Assembly (NCBI RefSeq): GCF_000020965.1
Contig: NC_011297.1
Span: 1,522,525 to 1,586,524 of the forward strand
Length of the DNA: 64,000 nt
Reading direction: 5' to 3'
Origin: Dictyoglomus thermophilum H-6-12
GTDB taxonomy: Bacteria; Dictyoglomota; Dictyoglomia; Dictyoglomales; Dictyoglomaceae
In this document: positions 17,043 to 25,302 of the stretch, in pieces
Numbering within the stretch: position 1 is the stretch's first letter
Layout: each line of letters begins with the position of its first letter
Translations under genes and position numbers: made by a program
Notes under the pieces: generated by a model
Databases searched by the model: none
Seen by the model: the letters and a program-made list of their open reading frames with translations, nothing else
Told to the model about the DNA's origin: nothing

Positions 17043-18039
17043 GATTCTTCACCTCTCCATAAAGCAAACAACTTACTTTATGTCCTGGTTTCACCTCTAC
17101 AAGCTCTGGAATCCTTACATCACATAGACCTTTAATAAATTCAGGACATCTGGGATGAAAAGTACAACCTGTAGGAAGATTATAAGGATCTGGAACTATC
17201 CCTTTTATGGCTTTTAACCTTTTCCCCTTAACTTTCTTGCCAATTTTAGGAATAGATTCTAACAATGCTTTAGTATAAGGATGCATAGGACTGTAAAATA
17301 TCTCTTCCACTGGGGCGCTTTCTACAATTTTTCCTAAATACATTACAATAACCTCTTCAGCCATCTCAGCTATTACTCCTAAGTTATGAGTTATCATCAT
17401 AACAGCCATGCCAAATTGTTTTTGTAACTCTTTAAGAAGTTCAAGGATTTGAGCTTGTATAGTAACATCCAAATTTGTGGTCGGCTCATCTGCTATAAGG
17501 AGCCTTGGTCTACAAGAGAGCGCCATTGCAATCATAGCCCTCTGAAGCATTCCCCCACTAAACTGATGAGGATACTCGTCAATTCTCAGCTCAGGCCTTG
17601 GTATTCCTGCAATCCTCATTAAATCAATTACTGCTTCTCTTGCGGATTTTTTATCTAATTTTTGATGAAGCATTATAGCTTCCATTATTTGTTCTCCTAC
17701 AGTGTGTACAGGAGAAAAAGAAGCACCTGGCTCCTGAAATATCATAGCTATCTCTTTCCCTCTAATACTTCTTATTTCGTCTCCCTTAGGATCTAATTTT
17801 GCTATATCTATGACTTGTCCATCTTTGTATAACAAAATCTCTCCTTGAATCTTACTTCTTGGACCTGTAAGTTTTAAAATGGAAAGCGCAGTTACACTTT
17901 TCCCACATCCTGATTCTCCCACTACTCCAAGGGTTCTTCCAGGCTTAATCTCAAAACTTATCCCATCCACAGCTCTTACCGTACCCTCATCTAATACGAA
18001 ATAAGTTTTTAAATCCTTAACCTCTAAGAGTTTATCCAT
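17035..18039 (-). CDS. Dpp/Opp-type ABC transporter ATPase (DppD-like)
   Basis: The 334-residue protein has Walker [10 protein letters not shown], signature [16 protein letters not shown], Walker [13 protein letters not shown], and the family C-terminal extension ([11 protein letters not shown]...C) with four Cys spaced for a [4Fe-4S] cluster. The signature line begins FSGGM rather than FSGGQ, usual for DppD. It follows GGGAGG and overlaps the next ATPase gene, so the two subunits are made together. Confidence 0.92.
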   Translation of the reverse strand: MDKLLEVKDLKTYFVLDEGTVRAVDGISFEIKPGRTLGVVGESGCGKSVTALSILKLTGPRSKIQGEILLYKDGQVIDIAKLDPKGDEIRSIRGKEIAMIFQEPGASFSPVHTVGEQIMEAIMLHQKLDKKSAREAVIDLMRIAGIPRPELRIDEYPHQFSGGMLQRAMIAMALSCRPRLLIADEPTTNLDVTIQAQILELLKELQKQFGMAVMMITHNLGVIAEMAEEVIVMYLGKIVESAPVEEIFYSPMHPYTKALLESIPKIGKKVKGKRLKAIKGIVPDPYNLPTGCTFHPRCPEFIKGLCDVRIPELVEVKPGHKVSCLLYGEVKNHG

Positions 18040-18051
18040 CTCAATTCCTCC

Positions 18052-19188
18052 CTACCTTGCATAAGGATCTGCAGCATCTCTCAAACCATCACCCACAAAG
18101 TTAAAAGAGAGCACCACCAAAATCACAAAGAGTACAGGTAGCAATAGCCAAGGAGCTAAAGCTACAGTCCTAAAATTTTGAGCATCCTGTATTAAAACAC
18201 CCCAACTTATGGCAGGAGGTCTTATACCTAACCCTAAGAAGCTTAGGGAGGTCTCACCTATTATCATGCTGGGTATGGATAAGGTTAAAGAGGCTATAAT
18301 GTGACTTAGAAAAGAAGGAAGTAAATGTCTAAAGATTATCCTTCTCTCACTTGCTCCAGCAAGTTTTGCAGCAGTTACAAAATCTTCCTCACGGAGGGAT
18401 AGAAACTTACTCCTTACCTCCCTTGCCAATCCAGTCCAGCCAATAAAAGAAAGAATTATAGATATAGCAAAATACACTTTTACAGGAGACCAGTTAGCAG
18501 GAACAGCAGCTGAAAGAGCCATCCAGAGAGGTAGGGTAGGAATACTGCGCAATATTTCTATTATTCGTTGAATAATGATATCAAAAGGACCCCCATAATA
18601 CCCTGAGATTCCTCCTATAATGATGCCAAAAAGAAAGCTTAAAAATATCCCTACAAGCCCTACCGTAGTAGATATGCGGGTTCCATATATAACTCTAGAA
18701 AATACATCTCTTCCTAAACTATCAGTTCCAAAAAGAAATATGTGTCCACCCTCTTCCACTCCAAAAAGATGTATATTTGTTCTAAATAAGCCCAAAAGCT
18801 TATATTCATGCCCCCTTACAAAAAATTTTATATTATACTTTCTAGATTTATCCTCAGTATAAATTCTTCTTAATGTATTGGGATCTACCTCCATTTTATA
18901 TGCGTATACAAAAGGTCTCAGGTGAATTCCCTGCTCATCTACAAAATGGATCCTTTGAGGAGGAGCAAGAACATACCTTACATCATACTTATAGGGATCA
19001 TAAGGTGCAAAAAACTCACAAAAAGCTGCAATAATATAAAAAATTATTAAAACTACTAAGCCGATGATGGCGAGCTTATTTCTTCTAAATCTCCACCACA
19101 TCAACTTCCATTGAGAGGCAACATAAATCTTCTCTTCTTTTTCAGGTATTTCTTCTATAAATTCCTCTTTCCTTTCAATCTCCGCCAT
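18052..19188 (-). CDS. Dpp/Opp-type ABC permease (DppC-like) with enlarged outer loop
   Basis: The 378-residue protein has a charged cytoplasmic N-terminus, a first helix (about residues 37-60), then an extracytoplasmic stretch of about 100 residues before LFGTDSLGRDVFSR. That stretch is much longer than in ordinary DppC proteins (about 300 residues in total). The permease core has the EAA loop (AAKLAGASERRIIFRHLLP) contacting the ATPases, and five further helices. The enlarged loop may contact the unusually long binding protein. It pairs with the DppB-like permease encoded upstream. Confidence 0.9.
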   Translation of the reverse strand: MAEIERKEEFIEEIPEKEEKIYVASQWKLMWWRFRRNKLAIIGLVVLIIFYIIAAFCEFFAPYDPYKYDVRYVLAPPQRIHFVDEQGIHLRPFVYAYKMEVDPNTLRRIYTEDKSRKYNIKFFVRGHEYKLLGLFRTNIHLFGVEEGGHIFLFGTDSLGRDVFSRVIYGTRISTTVGLVGIFLSFLFGIIIGGISGYYGGPFDIIIQRIIEILRSIPTLPLWMALSAAVPANWSPVKVYFAISIILSFIGWTGLAREVRSKFLSLREEDFVTAAKLAGASERRIIFRHLLPSFLSHIIASLTLSIPSMIIGETSLSFLGLGIRPPAISWGVLIQDAQNFRTVALAPWLLLPVLFVILVVLSFNFVGDGLRDAADPYAR

Positions 19189-19203
19189 TTTTGCACATCC
19201 CCC

Positions 19204-20187
19204 TTATTCATACCTTACACGAGGATCTACCCAAGCAAGAAGTAAGTCGGATATTAAAGTGCCTAACATTGTTAGAAAACTTAACATAAGTAAAAAAGCC
19301 CCAGCCAAATACATATCTTGATTCCTCAAAGCTTCAAGAAGCAAAGGGCCAGAAGTAGGGAGATTTAAAACTATAGCTGTAATTTCAGCTCCTGAAACAA
19401 GGAATGGAAGAGACCAACCAACAGTACTTATAAAAGGAATCATAGCAACCCTTAAAGGATACTTAAATATTACTTTCCATTCCTTCAAACCTTTTGCCCT
19501 GGCTGTCAAAACATAGGGTTTATTTATCTCATCCAGAAGATTTGCCCTCAAAGTTCTTATCATTCCAGCAGTATTTGCTAATCCGATAATCACCACAGGC
19601 ACCCATATATGTTTTAACATATCTACAAACTTAGCAAAACTCCATTTAGCCTCTAAATATTCTGGCGAAAAAAGCCCTGTCAGATTTTGGCCAAAGTAAG
19701 CATAAGCAACCCAGAGAAGAATCAAAGCAACCATAAAAGCAGGTACCGAAAGTCCAATATAACCTAAAAAGGTAAAAAGATAATCGCCAAAAGAATATTG
19801 ATGAGTGGCAGAATAGGTACCTATCAGAAAACCTACTACCCAGATAAAAATAAGGGTAAAAAGAGATATAACAAAGGTAATAGCAAGTCTTTCACCTATA
19901 AGCTCACTAACTGGTCTATTATATAGTAAAGATCTTCCAAAATCTCCATGCAAAACATTCCAAATCCAAAGAAGATACTGCTCCCATATAGGTTTATCAA
20001 GGCCATACTGTTTTTTAAGAGCTTCTATAGTCTCCAAATTCACCGATTCACCACTCGTGGCAAGCTGAGCAATATATGAAGTTAAAAAATCACCAGGAGG
20101 AAGTTGAATAACTACAAAGACAATTATGGATACAAAGAAAAGAGTCAATAACATATAGAGAATTCTTCTTATCAGATATTCCTTCAC
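19204..20187 (-). CDS. Dpp/Opp-type ABC permease (DppB-like)
   Basis: The 327-residue protein has an N-terminal helix, the DppB signature LPPGDFLTSYIAQ, an extracytoplasmic KKQYGLDKPIWEQYLLW segment, and the EAA loop (TARAKGLKEWKVIFKYPLR). About six helices are present. The start is GTG 20187 behind GGGGAGG; a nearby ATG is closed by a stop codon. It is the first gene of the importer operon, downstream of a promoter and two LacI-type operators. Confidence 0.92.
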   Translation of the reverse strand: MKEYLIRRILYMLLTLFFVSIIVFVVIQLPPGDFLTSYIAQLATSGESVNLETIEALKKQYGLDKPIWEQYLLWIWNVLHGDFGRSLLYNRPVSELIGERLAITFVISLFTLIFIWVVGFLIGTYSATHQYSFGDYLFTFLGYIGLSVPAFMVALILLWVAYAYFGQNLTGLFSPEYLEAKWSFAKFVDMLKHIWVPVVIIGLANTAGMIRTLRANLLDEINKPYVLTARAKGLKEWKVIFKYPLRVAMIPFISTVGWSLPFLVSGAEITAIVLNLPTSGPLLLEALRNQDMYLAGAFLLMLSFLTMLGTLISDLLLAWVDPRVRYE

Positions 20188-20250
20188 TTCATTGTCCTCC
20201 CCTTATTGAGAGAGTAATTTTTTTACCCCTTAAAAAATATTTCGTTTAAT

Positions 20251-20273
20251 AAAAACGTTTGCTAATCGTTTTG
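20251..20273. promoter_or_regulatory. Two overlapping LacI-type operators, xylan set (sites 2a and 2b)
   Basis: AAAAACGTTTGC (20251-20262) and CTAATCGTTTTG (20262-20273) are CG-centred and 11 bp apart, on the same helix face. They lie just downstream of the -10 of the importer promoter, in the gap between that operon and the divergent LacI gene. Confidence 0.55.
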
Positions 20274-20278
20274 TTTAA

Positions 20279-20307
20279 AATATACATTATATTTTTAAAA
20301 AAGTCAA
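20279..20307 (-). promoter_or_regulatory. Promoter of the importer operon
   Basis: On the minus strand TTGACT (20307-20302) and TATATT (20284-20279) are spaced by 17 bases. The operators cover the predicted transcription start. Confidence 0.6.
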
Positions 20308-20435
20308 CCCTTAGAAAAAGCAAGAAAATTCTTGAAATATTCTTAAAAAATTCATAGAATAAAAAAAATTCATTATAGTATTTATGTAAAATTTAAATTT
20401 ATGACTTAAAAATAAAAAGGAGGAGCGTTGGAAGA

Positions 20436-21464
20436 ATGAGAAAAAGGGAAAATAAATCACCAACAATGAAAGATGTAGCCAGGCTCGCTGGCGTTTCTAT
20501 AAGTACAGTATCACATGTCATAAACAAGACCAGATATGTGGAACCTGAAACAAGAGAAAAAGTTTATCAAGCAATAAAAACTTTAGGGTATAGACCTAAC
20601 ATTCTTGCTAGCAGTTTAAGAAAGAGAGTAACTAACACTATTGGTTTGATTATTTCTAATATTACAAACCTTTTCTATCCTGAGGTAGTGCGGGGAGTTG
20701 AAGACCTTTTAGCAAAATATAATTATAACCTTATTTTATGTAACTCTGACGAAGATGTGGAAAAAGAGAAAAACTACATAGAGGTTTTATTTAGTAGAAG
20801 AGTAGATGGACTTATAATTACTCCTAGCAAAAGTAGTGAGACAAGAGAAAATCTTGACCTCTTTAGAGAAAAGAATATTCCTGTAGTCCTTGTGGACAGA
20901 AAAATTGAGGGATTAGAAGAAGATGTTGTTCTTGCGGATAACATAGAAGGGACATATGAAGCAATAAGTTATCTCATAAGCTTAGGACATAAAAGAATAG
21001 GAATAATAACAGGTCCATTAGATACAACTACAGGTTGTGAAAGACTCGAAGGATATTTAAAAGCCTTAGAAGATAAGGGGATTAAGAAGGATGATAACCT
21101 TATATACGAAGGAGACTTCAAAAAAGAAGGTGGTTATAAGGGAGTAGAAGCTCTACTTAACATAAACAATCCACCCACCGCTATATTTACCAGCAATAAC
21201 CTTATGGCCTTAGGTGCTCTTAAAAAGATAACAGAACTTGGATTAAAAATACCTCAGGATCTTTCTTTAATATCCTTTGATGACATGGACTGGTTCCCGT
21301 ATTTCTCTCCTCCTCTAACTGCAGTCTATCAGCCAGCCTATGAATTGGGCGAAACTGCAGTAAAATTACTTTTCGAAAGATTAAAGAGAGGAAGAAAAAA
21401 AAGAAAAGAGGTAAGATTACCTACAAAGTTAATTATAAGAGAATCTTGTGCACCCCCTAAATAG
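20436..21464 (+). CDS. LacI-family transcriptional regulator (candidate xylan regulator)
   Basis: The 342-residue protein has a helix-turn-helix MKDVARLAGVSISTVSHVIN (residues about 11-30) and a complete hinge helix YRPNILASSLRKR, including the leucine that pries open the central CG step of LacI operators. The periplasmic-binding-protein-like ligand domain follows (GLIISNITNLFYPEVVRGVE, TAIFTSNNLMALGALK). AAGGAGGAG lies 11 bases before the ATG; a shorter form starting at MKDVARLAG is possible. It is divergent from the importer operon, and CG-centred operators lie between them. Similar sites elsewhere suggest it acts on several xylan genes. Confidence 0.92.
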   Translation: MRKRENKSPTMKDVARLAGVSISTVSHVINKTRYVEPETREKVYQAIKTLGYRPNILASSLRKRVTNTIGLIISNITNLFYPEVVRGVEDLLAKYNYNLILCNSDEDVEKEKNYIEVLFSRRVDGLIITPSKSSETRENLDLFREKNIPVVLVDRKIEGLEEDVVLADNIEGTYEAISYLISLGHKRIGIITGPLDTTTGCERLEGYLKALEDKGIKKDDNLIYEGDFKKEGGYKGVEALLNINNPPTAIFTSNNLMALGALKKITELGLKIPQDLSLISFDDMDWFPYFSPPLTAVYQPAYELGETAVKLLFERLKRGRKKRKEVRLPTKLIIRESCAPPK

Positions 21465-21475
21465 TTTGAACTACA

Positions 21476-21970
21476 ATGAAGGTTTATGAGGCCTACTTAG
21501 ATATAGAAACTACAGGATTAAGTCCTATATACTCAGACATTACTGTAATTGGAATATACCTTGAAAATTCAGAAGATTCTATCTTTATTCAACTTATTGG
21601 AGATGACATCACTCCATATAACTTATCTTATATTATGGAGAAGGTTCACACTATATACACCTATAATGGGTCTCGATTTGATCTGCCCTTTATCAATGCT
21701 AAACTGGGAATAAATTTAGAAGATTATGCCTTTCATGAGGATCTTATGTATAGATGCTGGAAAAGAGGATTATATGGAGGTCTAAAAAAGGTAGAAGAAA
21801 GATTGGGAATTGAGAGAAAATTAAAAGAGGTAGATGGAAGAATGGCAGTAATACTCTGGTATAAATATATCAGGCACAATGACATCAATGCACTAAGATT
21901 ACTACTAGAGTACAATAAAGAGGATGTCATGAACTTAAAAATATTAAAGGAGAAACTATACAGTTTTTAG
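21476..21970 (+). CDS. RNase H-like (DEDD exonuclease fold) protein, YprB-like
   Basis: The 164-residue protein shows the exonuclease motifs: LDIETTGL (Exo I, residues about 8-15), TYNGSRFDLPF (Exo II), and YNKEDVMNLKIL (Exo III) with the final Asp. This fits the RNase_H_2/YprB family of predicted 3'-5' exonucleases. It lies 11 bases after the LacI gene, with no obvious ribosome binding site, so it is probably translated by coupling. The 3' end overlaps the convergent radical SAM gene by 4 bases. Confidence 0.75.
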   Translation: MKVYEAYLDIETTGLSPIYSDITVIGIYLENSEDSIFIQLIGDDITPYNLSYIMEKVHTIYTYNGSRFDLPFINAKLGINLEDYAFHEDLMYRCWKRGLYGGLKKVEERLGIERKLKEVDGRMAVILWYKYIRHNDINALRLLLEYNKEDVMNLKILKEKLYSF

Positions 21971-22947
21971 TCTTTAATCCAACATTGATAATCCTCTTCA
22001 AAAATATCCGAAAAAAGGGAAAAAGAAAGAGCTCTACATCCAATACAATCCTCTACATTACATAAATGACACTTTCCCTTTAAATTATCTTTAGTAAATT
22101 CAGCCCTAAATTTCAAAATCCTCTCATATACATCAGAAAAACTTTCATTAGTTAAATTTCCCAGTACTATAGGAAACCTTCTACAAGGATAGACATCTCC
22201 ATTGGGCATTATGGCACAAGATTCTCCTAAATTACAAAGAGCTCCAAGGATTCTGTTTTCTTCAAAATCAATGTAAAAGGCCCTATAAGGCAGTAAATCT
22301 TCTGGGGCAAGATCTGCCCATGTAGCAACTCTATCAACTACCTCATACCATTCGTCAGACCCTAAAACCATGTCCTTTATCTTTAAGCCTTCCCCAATAG
22401 GTATAAATCTCTCTAAAATAAAACCCTTTGCCCCCAAAGTCTGTGCCAACCTATACATATCATCCAATTCTCTATAATTGTATTTTGCAATGGTAAACAT
22501 AAAAAGAAAATCATATCTGAGATTTTTTAAATTACCAACAACTCTTTGAAAATTCCCTCTACCTCTTATCAAATCATTGGTTTCTTCCTTTGCTCCTTCA
22601 AGAGAAACCTTAATATACTTTAGCTTTTCATAACTTTCTTCTATTACCTTGTTAGGTGATAGTATCCCGTTAGTTATGATGTTTATTTCGTGTACAATAT
22701 CTACCTTATTTAGAGTTTTTAAAATTTGATTAAGATGAGGATAAATGAGTGGTTCTCCACCTGTAAGATTTACAGAAAGCCTATCAAAACCTTCTTTTTT
22801 CAAAAAAGTAGCTATATCTTCAATAATATGAACTAACTTCTCAAAAGGAAGCTCCCTGCTCCTATCAAAATTTTCTTGGTAACAATGTCGACACCTTAAA
22901 TTACAAAAATCTGTTATATGCCACTGAAAAGAAAATTCTTTAATCAT
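21967..22947 (-). CDS. Radical SAM/SPASM-domain enzyme of unknown substrate
   Basis: The 326-residue protein has the cluster motif CxxxCxxC at Cys15, Cys19 and Cys22 (CNLRCRHC), a GGEP motif (LTGGEPLIY), and a C-terminal SPASM region rich in Cys (CNLGESC, GDVYPCRRF, KCHLCNVEDCIGC and a final Cys near the end) for auxiliary [4Fe-4S] clusters. SPASM enzymes modify peptides or mature enzymes. No small precursor peptide is recognisable, though a Cys-rich 64-residue protein is encoded divergently. A TTG six bases upstream (22953) is an alternative start. Confidence 0.88.
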   Translation of the reverse strand: MIKEFSFQWHITDFCNLRCRHCYQENFDRSRELPFEKLVHIIEDIATFLKKEGFDRLSVNLTGGEPLIYPHLNQILKTLNKVDIVHEINIITNGILSPNKVIEESYEKLKYIKVSLEGAKEETNDLIRGRGNFQRVVGNLKNLRYDFLFMFTIAKYNYRELDDMYRLAQTLGAKGFILERFIPIGEGLKIKDMVLGSDEWYEVVDRVATWADLAPEDLLPYRAFYIDFEENRILGALCNLGESCAIMPNGDVYPCRRFPIVLGNLTNESFSDVYERILKFRAEFTKDNLKGKCHLCNVEDCIGCRALSFSLFSDIFEEDYQCWIKD

Positions 22948-22961
22948 GATCAAAAAACCTT

Positions 22962-22970
22962 TGATATAAT
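22962..22970 (+). promoter_or_regulatory. Extended -10 for the DUF6485 gene
   Basis: TGATATAAT, a perfect extended -10, gives a start near 22977 and a short leader containing AGGAGGTG before the ATG at 22994. No convincing -35 is present. Confidence 0.55.
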
Positions 22971-22993
22971 AACCAGAGATAGGAGGTGATAAA

Positions 22994-23188
22994 ATGGCTG
23001 AGTGTAGAATTGAAAAGAACTTGAAAAATTGTAATTGTACTTATGAACCATGTCCCAGAAAAGGCATTTGTTGTGAATGTCTCGCCTATCATCGCAGCCA
23101 TGGAGAACTTCCTGCATGTTATTTTCCTCCTGAAGTAGAAAAAACCTATGATAGATCTATTAGAAGATTTGTATCCCTATACAAATAA
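22994..23188 (+). CDS. DUF6485 small cysteine-rich protein
   Basis: The 64-residue protein has eight cysteines in the pattern C...C-x-C....C....CC.C......C ([19 protein letters not shown], then ELPACYFP) and a conserved end [11 protein letters not shown] recognise it as DUF6485, found in many anaerobes. The Cys spacing suggests zinc or iron-sulfur binding, and function is unknown. A strong ribosome binding site (AGGAGGTG) and its own promoter support real expression. It is divergent from the radical SAM/SPASM gene. Confidence 0.8.
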   Translation: MAECRIEKNLKNCNCTYEPCPRKGICCECLAYHRSHGELPACYFPPEVEKTYDRSIRRFVSLYK

Positions 23189-23210
23189 GGGAGGATCTTC
23201 AATCCTCCCT
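23188..23210. terminator. Convergent terminator overlapping both gene ends
   Basis: A perfect 9-bp stem (AGGGAGGAT / ATCCTCCCT) with loop CTTCA begins in the DUF6485 stop codon. It contains the stop codon of the convergent cation efflux gene (23199-23201) in its loop. Confidence 0.65.
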
Positions 23211-24119
23211 CTCCCCTCTTGGATCCACATGCACTGTAACCTGTGAATTTTCAATCTTTGCTTTGATCTCATCCTGTACCCTTAAAGCTAAGTCATGAGC
23301 TTCCTTTACTGTTAGGTTATTATCTACCTCTATGTGTAGAGTAATATATTTTTCATTTTGATAATCATGTACTGATAGGTCATGATAATTTAAAACTCCA
23401 GGAGTATTTATTACAATATCGTCAATCTTTTTCACAAGTTCATCACTTGGAGCCTCTCCAATCAAAAAATTAGTTGCACTTTTTATAAGATCTACACCTA
23501 CCCATGCAATAAGGAGAGAGACAAAAACTCCCAAAATACCATCAAGCCTATAAAATCCTAATTTACTTCCCACAAGTCCTATTGCTACAAGAAGGGTCGC
23601 AATAGCATCACTTCTATGGTGCCATGCATCGGCAATTAATGTGGTAGCATCAAATTTTTTACCTAAGTAGATAGAAAATCTTGCCATCCATTCTTTGAAT
23701 AAAAAGGAGATTATTAAAAGAATGAAAATTAATAAGTCAAACTCAACTTTTTGAGGTTTTAGCAACCTATTAAAGGAGGATAAAACAAGATCATAAGCAA
23801 CGATCAGCAGTAAGAATGCAATTATAAGAGTAGCTATTTGCTCTATTCTACCATGTCCATATGGATGCTCCTTATCTGCAGGTTTGCTCCCTAACTTAAA
23901 GCCAAGAATAACAACAATCGAAGTTAGTACATCAGATAGAGAATGAAAAGCATCTGCAATTAATGAAATACTACCCAAATAAAGTCCAGAGAAATATTTA
24001 AACAAAAACAAAATGAAATTACCTATTATGCTTACCCAACCTTCTAAGTATCCGGCATATTTTTTACTATATCCCTTTTTACTTAAAATCTTTTTTACTA
24101 TCCACTCATTAAAATTCAT
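23199..24119 (-). CDS. Cation diffusion facilitator family transporter
   Basis: The 306-residue protein has six membrane helices and the two metal-site motifs of the CDF family: LIADAFHSLSD in helix 2 and IADAWHHRSDA in helix 5. A cytoplasmic C-terminal metallochaperone-like domain follows (about residues 215-306, with HDLSVHDYQNEKYITLHIEVD). These exporters exchange Zn, Fe, Co or Mn for protons. The acidic/His pairs (Asp-His, His-Asp) are compatible with zinc or iron. The stop codon lies in the loop of a hairpin shared with the convergent gene. Confidence 0.92.
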   Translation of the reverse strand: MNFNEWIVKKILSKKGYSKKYAGYLEGWVSIIGNFILFLFKYFSGLYLGSISLIADAFHSLSDVLTSIVVILGFKLGSKPADKEHPYGHGRIEQIATLIIAFLLLIVAYDLVLSSFNRLLKPQKVEFDLLIFILLIISFLFKEWMARFSIYLGKKFDATTLIADAWHHRSDAIATLLVAIGLVGSKLGFYRLDGILGVFVSLLIAWVGVDLIKSATNFLIGEAPSDELVKKIDDIVINTPGVLNYHDLSVHDYQNEKYITLHIEVDNNLTVKEAHDLALRVQDEIKAKIENSQVTVHVDPRGERED

Positions 24120-24140
24120 AATTGCCTCTCCTCAAACAAA

Positions 24141-24170
24141 AAGCTTCCTACTCTAAAAAGTAGGAAGCTT
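24141..24170 (-). terminator. Rho-independent terminator of the alpha-glucuronidase operon
   Basis: A 12-bp perfect stem (AAGCTTCCTACT / AGTAGGAAGCTT) with a 6-base loop is followed on the minus strand by TTTGTTT. It lies downstream of the UroD-like gene. Confidence 0.8.
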
Positions 24171-24237
24171 GTACACCTTTCTAACATAAATTATACAAAG
24201 AACAATTATATTCCTTTTAATAATTTATGTCAAAAAA

Positions 24238-25287
24238 TTAAAGATTAAAATCTTTTAATGCATCAATCATAGCCCTTATATTTTCTCCTGGAGTTCCAGG
24301 AGATACTCCACCTCCAGCAGAAAGAATTATCCCTCTCTTCATTCCATAATCTCTCAACACTCTCTCTACACTCCTTTTTACATCCTCTTTGCTTCCATTG
24401 ACCAATACATCTAAAGGAGGAATGTTACCCATTAGACAAATCTTGCCTTGGGTTAAATTATAAACATCTTTTATGTTCTGTAAGTGAGTAAAGTTAAATA
24501 TATTAATACCAAGATCTGGTAAATATTTATAGTAAACGTTATTATTCGTATCATTATGGTAAATTTTTATAGGATAATCAAAGCTTGAGAATATTTTTTT
24601 AAGGTACGGATGCGCAAATTCAAGATAATCCTCTTCTGAGAAAAATCCTACAATATCATCAAGTACGAGTATTCCCTCTACATCATGAAGAACCTCTATT
24701 TGAGCAGTAAGAAAATCAATTACCAAACTGGTAACTACCTCAAGAAGTTTTTTGGCCTCCTCAGGATATAATTTCACTGAAACTAAAAATTCTGTAACAC
24801 CCATCAAATGGGAGGCAATTGCAAAAGGCCCTCTGGCAGCAACAATCTTTATCTTCTCTCCCATTTCTTTCACTTTAGGCTCAATATATCTATAGTATTC
24901 AAGAACAATAGGCATAAAACCATCTGTCTTAGGATTTGGCTTTTTTAAATTATTAACAAAATCAGGCAGATCATCGGCAGATTTCAATATTGGCTCTATG
25001 TTAGGAGTGGCATCAGGTTTAAAAATAATCTTAGCCCCAAACCCAGAAGGCTCTTGTGCCATTCCAAACTCTACCCAAAAGTCAGGGATAAAAATAACCT
25101 CAGGAAATCTTTTCTTAATCTCTCTGTAAGCCTCAAGCCATATATCAGGAATAAAGTAAAACTGCATATGGGGAATACCTAAGTAACCAGGAATCCAGGG
25201 ACTATCTACAATGAGAGCAATAGGAATCTCCTTAGGTTCTTTTAGATTTGCACAATCCAATAAAATTTGCCAATCCTTTTCTCTCAC
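24238..25287 (-). CDS. UroD-superfamily protein (uroporphyrinogen decarboxylase / MtaA fold), function unknown
   Basis: The 349-residue TIM-barrel protein has UroD-superfamily landmarks, such as ILVLDDIVGFFSEEDYLEFAHPYLKKI and the end GTPGENIRAMIDAL. The zinc ligands of methyltransferase relatives are not kept: the His-x-Cys region reads YHNDTNNN, and the second Cys region reads SAGGGVSPG. It is therefore neither a clear haem enzyme nor a clear corrinoid methyltransferase. It starts at GTG behind GGGAGG and directly follows the GH67 gene, so a role in handling (methyl)glucuronic acid is possible but unproven. Confidence 0.7.
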   Translation of the reverse strand: MREKDWQILLDCANLKEPKEIPIALIVDSPWIPGYLGIPHMQFYFIPDIWLEAYREIKKRFPEVIFIPDFWVEFGMAQEPSGFGAKIIFKPDATPNIEPILKSADDLPDFVNNLKKPNPKTDGFMPIVLEYYRYIEPKVKEMGEKIKIVAARGPFAIASHLMGVTEFLVSVKLYPEEAKKLLEVVTSLVIDFLTAQIEVLHDVEGILVLDDIVGFFSEEDYLEFAHPYLKKIFSSFDYPIKIYHNDTNNNVYYKYLPDLGINIFNFTHLQNIKDVYNLTQGKICLMGNIPPLDVLVNGSKEDVKRSVERVLRDYGMKRGIILSAGGGVSPGTPGENIRAMIDALKDFNL

Positions 25288-25302
25288 CCTTATATACCTC
25301 CC

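Noticed and set aside
24238-25287. Assignment of the UroD-like protein as haem-pathway HemE or as a corrinoid methyltransferase
   Set aside because: No haem genes nearby and zinc-ligand Cys are replaced; only superfamily membership is supported.
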